From Idiomarina sp. MD25a (GTDB lineage: Bacteria > Pseudomonadota > Gammaproteobacteria > Enterobacterales > Alteromonadaceae), in assembly GCF_001870515.1 (NCBI RefSeq), contig NZ_MDGT01000002.1, positions 372,066 through 436,065 on the forward strand: DNA of 64,000 nucleotides, read 5' to 3'. The position numbers and the translations under genes are program-made. The notes under the pieces were generated by a model. It was given only the letters and a program-made list of their open reading frames with translations. It was not told the origin of the DNA and did not search any database. Below are positions 57,283-64,000 of this stretch, in pieces (the stretch's first letter is position 1; each line of letters starts with the position of its first letter).

Positions 57283-57298
57283 TTATTGTCGACAATAA
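57283..57298. promoter_or_regulatory. 16-bp palindrome, probable operator of the prp GntR regulator
   Basis: TTATTGTCGACAATAA is a perfect palindrome in the 142-base region between terC-like and GntR genes. TTGT-CG-ACAA fits the tnGTn..nACna shape of FCD-type (FadR-like) GntR operators. It is 62 bases before the regulator start. Confidence 0.6.
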
Positions 57299-57359
57299 AT
57301 AGCTTTGACTACTTGTAAACAGTTGTGTTGTTGATGCAAAATGAGCTCATCGCTTAATT

Positions 57360-57369
57360 ATGTCGACAA
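57360..57369. promoter_or_regulatory. Second operator-like site on the GntR start codon
   Basis: ATGTCGACAA differs from TTGTCGACAA at one base and includes the proposed ATG of the regulator gene. Binding here would block its own expression. Confidence 0.4.
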
Positions 57370-58058
57370 TTCATATGGAAGTGCTATCACCGATTGCCAA
57401 ACCTGCTGTTACCTCTGCTGACCGTGTTTTGGTGCAGATCCAACGCGCTGTGGTCGAGGGCGAAATTGCTGCTGGCAGTAAAATCAGTGAGCCTGAATTA
57501 GCGCGCAAGTTCAATATTAGCCGTGCGCCGTTACGTGAGGCTCTGGCGCGTTTAGAACGTTGTCACCTTATCGAACGTATTCCCAATGCCGGTGCCCGAG
57601 TGGTGCGACTGTCATACGAAGGCCTCATTCACTTATACCAAATTCGCGAAGAACTCGAAGGATTGGCCTGTCGTTTAGCCGCGGAATATATGCCGACGGA
57701 AGAAATCGAACAATTACAAGGGCTGCTTGATCAACACTTGTCTCATCAACGTGTTCGCGAAGGTGAAAGTTACTATCAAGAAGCGGGTGACTTAGACTTT
57801 CATTATCGTGTCATCTTAGGTAGCAAGAATCCCTACCTGATTAATATGCTTTGTGATGAGCTTTATTATTTGGTCAGGATGTATCGTGTTCAGATGGGTA
57901 TGAATGGACCTCGCGTGTCACGCGCCTTTGATGAACATAAAGCGATTCTGACAGCGATTGGCAATCGGGATGGTGAATTAGCGGATTTATTGATGCGACG
58001 TCATATCAGCGCGTCGCGTAAGAACATCGAAATTAAACTAGCACAACAGGAGAAGTGA
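57360..58058 (+). CDS. GntR-family (FCD) regulator of the prp operon
   Basis: A 232-residue regulator. The winged helix lies at about residues 20-85 ([23 protein letters not shown] is the recognition region, key residues SRAPLREAL), and an all-helical FCD ligand domain follows ([38 protein letters not shown]). FCD regulators bind small organic acids; 2-methylcitrate or a relative is the obvious candidate here. It precedes prpB by two bases. Palindromes before and on its start suggest autoregulation. No good ribosome binding site is seen, so a start at 57375 remains possible. Confidence 0.92.
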   Translation: MSTIHMEVLSPIAKPAVTSADRVLVQIQRAVVEGEIAAGSKISEPELARKFNISRAPLREALARLERCHLIERIPNAGARVVRLSYEGLIHLYQIREELEGLACRLAAEYMPTEEIEQLQGLLDQHLSHQRVREGESYYQEAGDLDFHYRVILGSKNPYLINMLCDELYYLVRMYRVQMGMNGPRVSRAFDEHKAILTAIGNRDGELADLLMRRHISASRKNIEIKLAQQEK

Positions 58059-58060
58059 TA

Positions 58061-58942
58061 ATGAGCAGCGGAATCCAAAGTGCGGGCGCAAAACTGCGTC
58101 GTGCAATTGAACAAGAAAATCCTTTACAGATCGTGGGTACGATTAACGCTTATACAGCCATGATGGCTGAGAAAGTGGGTCACAAAGCCCTTTATTTGTC
58201 AGGCGCTGGTGTTGCTAATGCCTCTTTTGGATTACCTGACTTGGGTATGACTTCACTGAATGACGTGTGCGAAGATATTCGCCGTATTACGGGCGCTTCA
58301 GACTTGCCGCTGCTTGTTGATGCAGACACAGGCTGGGGTGGTGCTTTCAATATCGCACGCACTGTTAAAGAAATGACGCGTGCAGGTGCAGCAGGTATTC
58401 ATATTGAAGACCAAGTCGCGCAGAAGCGTTGTGGTCACCGCCCGAATAAAGAGATCGTTACTCAGGATGAGATGGTTGACCGCGTTAAGGCTGCCGTTGA
58501 TGCCCGTATTGACGACCAATTTTTAATTATGGCGCGTACTGACGCGTTGCAACAACAAGGCTTAGATGCTGCCATCGAGCGCGCGCAAGCGTGCGTCGAA
58601 GTGGGCGCGGATGCGATTTTCGCAGAAGCGGTGCACACACTGGAGCAATATCAAGCCTTTACTGAAGCACTTGATGTGCCTGTATTGGCAAATATTACTG
58701 AGTTTGGTGCTACGCCTTTATTTAATAAGCAAGAGCTAGCCGATGTCGGTGTCGATATCGTATTGTATCCACTTAGCGCATTTCGTGCGATGAACAAAGC
58801 GGCGCTAAACGTCTACAATAGTATTCTCGAAAACGGCGATCAAAAAGCGGTTGTTGATGATATGCAAACGCGTGCAGAACTCTATGAGTTCTTGAACTAC
58901 CATGAGTTCGAAGAAAAACTCGACAACCTATTCAAAAAATAA
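58061..58942 (+). CDS. prpB: Methylisocitrate lyase
   Basis: A 293-residue lyase cleaving 2-methylisocitrate to pyruvate and succinate. DADTGWGG near residues 87-94, [15 protein letters not shown] with the catalytic Cys near 124, and [18 protein letters not shown] are typical. An aggagaag ribosome binding site overlaps the end of the regulator gene; the ATG at 58061 is preferred to the one at 58055 region. Two hairpins separate it from prpC. Confidence 0.96.
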   Translation: MSSGIQSAGAKLRRAIEQENPLQIVGTINAYTAMMAEKVGHKALYLSGAGVANASFGLPDLGMTSLNDVCEDIRRITGASDLPLLVDADTGWGGAFNIARTVKEMTRAGAAGIHIEDQVAQKRCGHRPNKEIVTQDEMVDRVKAAVDARIDDQFLIMARTDALQQQGLDAAIERAQACVEVGADAIFAEAVHTLEQYQAFTEALDVPVLANITEFGATPLFNKQELADVGVDIVLYPLSAFRAMNKAALNVYNSILENGDQKAVVDDMQTRAELYEFLNYHEFEEKLDNLFKK

Positions 58943-58951
58943 GCTCGGTAG

Positions 58952-59003
58952 TTTGCGCCTTGGGCGCAAGAATTGATTTTGTAGCTTGCGCCTTGGGCGC
59001 AAG
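58952..59003 (+). repeat. Twin hairpins between prpB and prpC
   Basis: Two near-identical inverted repeats lie 33 bases apart: TTGCGCC-TTG-GGCGCAA at 58953-58969, and CTTGCGCC-TTG-GGCGCAAG at 58985-59003. No T run follows either as in a full terminator. They lie inside the operon and may stabilise or partly attenuate the message. Confidence 0.8.
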
Positions 59004-59035
59004 TCAATCACAACAAATTAAGAAGGGATAAAACC

Positions 59036-60160
59036 ATGGCAGAGAAAAAACTAGGTGGTGCAGGATTACGCGGCCAATCAGCGGGTGAAACCGCACTATG
59101 TACCGTGGGTAAATCAGGTTCAGGCCTCACTTATCGCGGCTATGACATCAAAGAGTTAGCGGAGAAGGTGAGCTTTGAAGAAGTCGCGTATTTGCTAGCG
59201 AAGGGTGAATTACCCAATCAAGCTGAATTAGATGCATACCGTAAGCGTCTAAAATCCATGCGTATCCTACCGCAGGAAGTCAAAGACGTATTAGAGCGTA
59301 TTCCAAAAGAAGCGCATCCGATGGACGTGCTACGTACAGGCTGCTCGATGTTAGGCAACCTTGAGACTGAAGAAAGCTTCGATGAAGCGGACGATAAAAT
59401 CGAACGCATGATTGCAACCTTCCCTGGTATGGTGCTTTATTGGTACCGCTTTACACACGATGGCGTGCGTATCGATACTGATTCTGAAGAGCAGTCCACA
59501 GGTGCGCATTTCCTACGCTTATTGCATGATGAATCGCCGTCTAAATTACATGCTGACGTGATGAACACGTCGTTGATCTTGTATGCAGAGCATGAGTTTA
59601 ACGCATCAACTTTCACAGCGCGTGTATGCGCATCGACGCTGTCTGACATCCACTCGTGTGTAACAGGTGCGATCGGTTCATTGCGTGGTCCATTGCACGG
59701 CGGTGCCAACGAAGCCGCAATGGAGCTTATCGAGGACATGAAAGATCCAGAAGATGCTGAGAAAACACTCATGGGTATGCTCGAGCGTAAAGAGAAGATC
59801 ATGGGCTTTGGTCATGCGATTTATCGCGAGTTTGACCCACGCAATGACATCATCAAAGCATGGTCTAAGAAGCTGGCCGAAGAGAATGGCGATTCTCGCT
59901 TGTATGATGTTTCTGTGCGCTGTGAAGAAGTCATGTGGCGTGAGAAGAAGCTGTTCCCGAACGCGGACTTTTTCCACGCGTCTGCATACAACTATATGAA
60001 TATTCCTACAAAACTGTTTACGCCAATCTTTGTGATGTCACGTGTAACGGGTTGGACGGCGCACGTGAAAGAACAACGCGCAAATAATCGTATTATTCGT
60101 CCTTCTGCGGATTACACCGGTCCAGAAGCACGTCCAGTACCTGCTATCAGCGAACGATAA
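59036..60160 (+). CDS. prpC: 2-methylcitrate synthase
   Basis: A 374-residue citrate synthase-family enzyme that joins propionyl-CoA with oxaloacetate. GLTYRGYDIKELAEK opens the fold; LHADVMNTSLILYAEHEFNAS, IGSLRGPLHGGANEAAM and GFGHAIYREFDPRND hold the catalytic His residues and the Asp region. The short length and operon place fit PrpC rather than GltA. An agaaggga ribosome binding site precedes the ATG; acnD follows after 12 bases. Confidence 0.95.
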   Translation: MAEKKLGGAGLRGQSAGETALCTVGKSGSGLTYRGYDIKELAEKVSFEEVAYLLAKGELPNQAELDAYRKRLKSMRILPQEVKDVLERIPKEAHPMDVLRTGCSMLGNLETEESFDEADDKIERMIATFPGMVLYWYRFTHDGVRIDTDSEEQSTGAHFLRLLHDESPSKLHADVMNTSLILYAEHEFNASTFTARVCASTLSDIHSCVTGAIGSLRGPLHGGANEAAMELIEDMKDPEDAEKTLMGMLERKEKIMGFGHAIYREFDPRNDIIKAWSKKLAEENGDSRLYDVSVRCEEVMWREKKLFPNADFFHASAYNYMNIPTKLFTPIFVMSRVTGWTAHVKEQRANNRIIRPSADYTGPEARPVPAISER

Positions 60161-60172
60161 GTAGGTGGTGGA

Positions 60173-62770
60173 ATGAGTTCGAATTATCGTAAATCGTTAA
60201 AAGGCACCACGCTCGAGTACTTTGATGCTCGAGCGGCGGTGGAAGATATCGAAGCGGGCGCCTACGACAAGCTACCTTACTCGAGCCGAGTCTTTGCCGA
60301 GAACTTGGTGCGCCGCTGTGAACCGGAGCTTCTTAAGCAGTCACTTGAGCAATTAATTTACCGCAAACGTGAGCACGATTTTCCGTGGTTTCCAGCCCGT
60401 GTCGTTTGCCATGATATCTTAGGTCAGACCGCGTTGGTCGACTTGGCGGGATTGCGTGATGCTATCGCTGAGAAAGGGGGTGATCCGGCAAAAGTGAACC
60501 CGGTGGTACCCACTCAGTTGATTGTTGACCACTCGCTTGCGGTGGAGCACGCGGGCTTTGAAAAGGACGCGTTCGAGAAGAACCGTGCTATTGAAGACCG
60601 TCGCAATGATGATCGCTTCCACTTCATTAACTGGACTAAAACTGCTTTTAAAAACGTGGATGTTATCCCTCCGGGTAACGGCATCATGCACCAGATCAAT
60701 TTGGAGAAGATGTCACCCGTTGTGCAGGTGCGTGACAACGTCGCCTTTGTAGATACCTGCGTAGGCACGGACAGCCACACGCCGATGGTTGATGCTTTGG
60801 GTGTCATCTCTGTGGGTGTGGGTGGTCTTGAGGCTGAGAGTGTCATGCTTGGCCGTGCGTCTTATCTACGCTTGCCTGATATCGTGGGCGTTGAATTGAC
60901 CGGTAAGTTACAGCCAGGCATTACCAGCACCGATTTGGTACTCGCATTGACTCAGTTCCTGCGTAAAGAACGTGTGGTCGGCGCTTACCTCGAGTTTTAT
61001 GGTGAAGGTGCTAAAGCCCTGACTGTCGGCGATCGGGCGACTATTTCTAATATGACGCCAGAATACGGTGCCACGGCGGCGATGTTCTACATCGATGAGC
61101 AGACCATTGATTATCTTAAATTAACCGGACGTGATGACGATCAGGTTGAGTTGGTGGAACAATACGCCAAAGAGACAGGGTTGTGGGGCGATAGTCTTGA
61201 AACCGCAGAATATGAGCGTGTTCTAACGTTTGACTTAAGCCAAGTAAAACGTAACTTAGCAGGGCCGTCAAACCCTCACTCATTGTTGCCCGCTGGCGAG
61301 TTGACTGAGCGGGGAGTGGCGAAGCATATTGAGTCACCTGAAGATGGAAAAATGCCCGATGGTGCGGTAATTATCGCAGCTATTACTAGTTGTACGAACA
61401 CCAGTAATCCACGCAATATGATTGCGGCGGGCTTGATAGCGCGTAACGCCAATAAATTGGGTTTAACGCGTAAGCCATGGGTAAAAAGCTCACTCGCACC
61501 AGGCTCTAAGACGGTTAAGATGTACTTAGAAGAAGCGCAACTGTTGCCAGAGCTGGAAACACTCGGTTTTGGTGTCGTGGCGTTTGCATGTACTACCTGT
61601 AACGGTATGAGTGGTGCACTTGATCCTAAGATCCAACAAGAAATTATCGACCGCGATTTATTCTCGACAGCGGTGCTATCGGGTAACCGGAACTTTGATG
61701 GTCGGATTCACCCATATGCAAAACAAGCGTTCTTGGCATCACCGCCATTGGTCGTGGCTTATGCGATAGCGGGCACTATGCGCTTTGATATCGAGAAAGA
61801 CGTGCTGGGCTATGACACTGACGGCAACGCAGTCACATTAAAAGACATCTGGCCAAGTGACGAAGAAATTGACGCTATTGTTAAATCGAGCGTTAAGCCT
61901 GAGCAGTTCCGGAAAGTGTACGATCCGATGTTTAATCTTTCGGTCGATTACGGTGACGATATTAACCCACTCTATGATTGGCGTGAAATGTCGACCTACA
62001 TCCGTCGGCCACCCTACTGGGAAGGTGCATTGGCCGCTAAACCAAGCTTAACAGGGATGCGTCCTCTAGCGGTACTTGGCGACAACATCACGACCGATCA
62101 CCTGTCACCATCGAATGCGATTCTTGCTGACAGTGCTGCCGGTGAATACCTCGCTAAGATGGGGTTGCCTGAAGAGGACTTTAACTCTTATGCGACTCAC
62201 CGCGGCGATCACTTAACGGCTCAGCGTGCAACGTTTGCCAACCCGAAACTGTTTAATGAAATGGTGCGGGATGATGCTGGCAATGTGATTCAAGGTTCGT
62301 TGGCACGGATTGAACCTGAGGGTAAAACCGTACGCATGTGGGAAGCGATTGAGCACTACATGACTCAAAAGCAACCATTGATCATCGTGGCAGGTGCTGA
62401 CTATGGTCAAGGTTCATCGCGCGACTGGGCCGCGAAAGGTGTCCGTTTAGCTGGGGTTGAAGCTATCGTCGCAGAGGGTTTCGAGCGTATTCACCGTACC
62501 AACTTAATTGGTATGGGCGTTTTGCCGCTGCAGTTTGAAGAGGGCACAACTCGCAAGACGTTAGAACTTGATGGTTCTGAAACCTATGATGTTAAGGGCG
62601 AACCGGCTCCTGGTGCGCGACTGAGTTTAATGATTCACCGAGCCAATGGTGAAGATATTGAAGTGCCTGTGATCTGCCGCTTGGATACCAAAGAAGAAGT
62701 ATCCATTTATTCGGCGGGTGGTGTGCTTCAACGGTTTGCGCAAGACTTTCTTGAGGCTGAGGCAAGTTGA
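60173..62770 (+). CDS. acnD: 2-methylcitrate dehydratase, Fe/S-dependent (AcnD)
   Basis: An 865-residue aconitase-family protein. The [4Fe-4S] ligands lie in ITSCTNTSNPRN near residue 406 and FACTTCNGMSGA near 472-476. The opening LKGTTLEYFDARAAVEDIEAG and the GADYGQGSSRDWAAKG late segment fit AcnD. It dehydrates 2-methylcitrate, in partnership with PrpF. It replaces the PrpD of enterics, which is absent here. prpF starts one base after its stop. Confidence 0.96.
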   Translation: MSSNYRKSLKGTTLEYFDARAAVEDIEAGAYDKLPYSSRVFAENLVRRCEPELLKQSLEQLIYRKREHDFPWFPARVVCHDILGQTALVDLAGLRDAIAEKGGDPAKVNPVVPTQLIVDHSLAVEHAGFEKDAFEKNRAIEDRRNDDRFHFINWTKTAFKNVDVIPPGNGIMHQINLEKMSPVVQVRDNVAFVDTCVGTDSHTPMVDALGVISVGVGGLEAESVMLGRASYLRLPDIVGVELTGKLQPGITSTDLVLALTQFLRKERVVGAYLEFYGEGAKALTVGDRATISNMTPEYGATAAMFYIDEQTIDYLKLTGRDDDQVELVEQYAKETGLWGDSLETAEYERVLTFDLSQVKRNLAGPSNPHSLLPAGELTERGVAKHIESPEDGKMPDGAVIIAAITSCTNTSNPRNMIAAGLIARNANKLGLTRKPWVKSSLAPGSKTVKMYLEEAQLLPELETLGFGVVAFACTTCNGMSGALDPKIQQEIIDRDLFSTAVLSGNRNFDGRIHPYAKQAFLASPPLVVAYAIAGTMRFDIEKDVLGYDTDGNAVTLKDIWPSDEEIDAIVKSSVKPEQFRKVYDPMFNLSVDYGDDINPLYDWREMSTYIRRPPYWEGALAAKPSLTGMRPLAVLGDNITTDHLSPSNAILADSAAGEYLAKMGLPEEDFNSYATHRGDHLTAQRATFANPKLFNEMVRDDAGNVIQGSLARIEPEGKTVRMWEAIEHYMTQKQPLIIVAGADYGQGSSRDWAAKGVRLAGVEAIVAEGFERIHRTNLIGMGVLPLQFEEGTTRKTLELDGSETYDVKGEPAPGARLSLMIHRANGEDIEVPVICRLDTKEEVSIYSAGGVLQRFAQDFLEAEAS

Positions 62771-62771
62771 T

Positions 62772-63953
62772 ATGAAATTTAAGCCACAGTTGAAAATTCC
62801 CGCCACCTACATGCGTGGCGGGACTTCAAAAGGTGTATTCTTTAACTTAGCGGACTTACCTGAGGCGGCGCAGCAGCCAGGTAACGTACGTGATGCACTT
62901 CTGATGCGCGTGATTGGCAGCCCCGATCCTTACGCTAAGCATACTGATGGTATGGGCGGCGCGACGTCAAGCACCAGTAAAACGGTCATCGTGTCGAAAA
63001 GCACGCAACCCAACCATGATGTTGACTACCTATTTGGTCAGGTAGCGATCGATACTCCTTTTGTCGACTGGAGCGGTAACTGCGGAAACTTGTCCTCTGC
63101 AGTGGGCGCCTTTGCAATAACTCAAGGTCTCGTTGATGCCGATCGCGTGCCTAAAAACGGTATCGCTGAAGTCCGTATTTGGCAGGCAAACATTGGCAAA
63201 ACTATTGTCAATAAGGTGCCGATGCAAGACGGACAAGTGCAAGAAATGGGTGACTTTGAGCTTGATGGTGTGACGTTTCCAGCGGCTGAAGTCGCGATCG
63301 AGTTTATGGATCCCTCCGCCGATGGTGAACAGATGTTTCCCACCGGAAATCTTGTCGATACATTTGAGGTGCCTGGCGTCGGAACCTTAGAGGCTACCTT
63401 TATCAATGCGGGTATTCCTACCGTATTTTTGCGCGCCGAGGCGTTAGGTTATGAAGGAACTGAGTTGCAAGAAGCGATTAATGGTGACGCAGCAGCCTTG
63501 ACGCGACTCGAGACGATTCGGGCTCATGCCGCGGTTCGTATGGGACTGATCGATCAGGTAGAAGAAGCCGTGCAGCGTCAACATACGCCGAAATTAGCCT
63601 TTGTAGCACCGGGTAAGACTTACACCGCCTCGAGTGGTAAAGTGATTGAAGCCAATGATGTTGACTTGCTTGTCCGTGCTATGTCGATGGGTAAACTGCA
63701 TCACGCGATGATGGGAACGGCTGCGGTGGCGATTGGCACAGCCGCCTCTATACCAGGTACTTTAGTAAACCAAGTGGCCGGTGGTGGAGAGCGCACTATG
63801 GTTAACTTTGGTCATCCGTCGGGTACGTTGCAAGTCGGTGCTGAAACGCTCCTGAAAGATGGTGAATGGCGTGCTGTCAAAGCTATTATGAGTCGAAGTG
63901 CACGTGTGCTTATGGAAGGCTGGGTGAGAGTACCTGCAGAGGTATTGGATTAA
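62772..63953 (+). CDS. prpF: PrpF, 2-methylaconitate isomerase
   Basis: A 393-residue PrpF-family protein. KIPATYMRGGTSKGVFF, the GSPDPYAKHTDGMGGATSSTSK block and SGNCGNLSSAVGAFAI, with its Cys near residue 107, match the family. It isomerises 2-methylaconitate made by AcnD to the cis form. The frame is open from 62718 inside acnD; the ATG at 62772 fits homologues. It is the last gene of the operon. Confidence 0.95.
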   Translation: MKFKPQLKIPATYMRGGTSKGVFFNLADLPEAAQQPGNVRDALLMRVIGSPDPYAKHTDGMGGATSSTSKTVIVSKSTQPNHDVDYLFGQVAIDTPFVDWSGNCGNLSSAVGAFAITQGLVDADRVPKNGIAEVRIWQANIGKTIVNKVPMQDGQVQEMGDFELDGVTFPAAEVAIEFMDPSADGEQMFPTGNLVDTFEVPGVGTLEATFINAGIPTVFLRAEALGYEGTELQEAINGDAAALTRLETIRAHAAVRMGLIDQVEEAVQRQHTPKLAFVAPGKTYTASSGKVIEANDVDLLVRAMSMGKLHHAMMGTAAVAIGTAASIPGTLVNQVAGGGERTMVNFGHPSGTLQVGAETLLKDGEWRAVKAIMSRSARVLMEGWVRVPAEVLD

Positions 63954-63982
63954 TCCACTTTAAGCTGGGAAAAATCGATAAA

Positions 63983-64000
63983 AGCGTCCTTACGGGCGCT
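63983..64000 (+). terminator. Likely terminator of the prp operon, cut by window end
   Basis: AGCGTCC pairs with GGGCGCT (one G-T pair) around TTAC, 30 bases past prpF. The window ends at the last stem base, so the T run cannot be seen. Confidence 0.6.

Overview
The window is a gene-dense chromosomal segment of a marine-type gammaproteobacterium. Conserved neighbourhoods place it there: ybfF divergent from seqA-pgm next to ybfE-fldA-fur, hda-yfgD-bepA-perM, dapA-bamC-purC, and yffB-dapE. Monomeric NADP isocitrate dehydrogenase, a GntR-prpB-prpC-acnD-prpF operon and small Alteromonadales/Vibrionales families (DUF2788, DUF2897, DUF3392, DUF2256, DUF2066, DUF2069) suggest Alteromonadales, perhaps close to Idiomarinaceae; the genus call is an inference. 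I found no tRNA, rRNA, insertion sequence, integrase, phage gene or CRISPR array, and no gene-free stretch above 300 bases. Many genes overlap their neighbours by 1 to 32 bases.

Layout. 1-2356: end of an acyl-CoA dehydrogenase gene, an APH-fold kinase and an SDR dehydrogenase. 2357-6048: three small membrane proteins, then pxpABC (5-oxoproline use). 6107-7789: glnS. 7830-11315 (minus): ybfF, DUF2788, ybfE, fldA, fur and a saccharopine-dehydrogenase-like reductase. 11417-13536: seqA-pgm. 13558-21902: an MFS carrier, DUF2066-hda behind a perfect DnaA box, DUF2069-wrbA-yfgD, a thioredoxin-like lipoprotein, bepA, perM and bcp. 22062-27589: dapA-bamC-purC, then (minus) a phosphotransferase-dead EIIA-Glc-like gene, yffB, dapE, an M15 peptidase and a 50-residue DUF2897 protein. 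27803-31721: yfbV (behind a second perfect DnaA box), a CbiM-like permease, xthA, DUF3392, a patatin and a Sel1 protein.

31776-37289 is a tightly overlapping run: hybrid histidine kinase, MoxR ATPase, VWA protein, PLD/cardiolipin-synthase-like protein and DUF2256. 37277-44372 holds a DUF885 lipoprotein, a propeller-GGDEF protein, a zinc alcohol dehydrogenase and a membrane GGDEF protein. 44372-45984 is lysC under a lysine riboswitch whose expression platform sequesters the ribosome binding site. 46080-51846 holds uppP, a voltage-gated Na channel, a YgjP-type metalloprotease, an FMN 2-hydroxyacid oxidase, a ThDP enzyme and a VOC protein. 51920-57217 holds icd, a thioesterase, a POT peptide carrier and a TerC protein. 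57360-63953 is the 2-methylcitrate operon for propionyl-CoA.

Themes. Three genes act on replication or chromosome organisation (seqA, hda, yfbV), and the only two perfect DnaA boxes noticed lie just upstream of the hda operon and of yfbV. Lysine/DAP synthesis is represented by dapA, dapE and riboswitch-controlled lysC. Carbon use is centred on propionyl-CoA, acyl-CoA, 2-hydroxyacids and peptides. The most unusual items are the kinase-MoxR-VWA-PLD operon, the cluster of TTGTCGACAA palindromes around the prp regulator, the twin hairpins between prpB and prpC, and the inactive EIIA paralogue.
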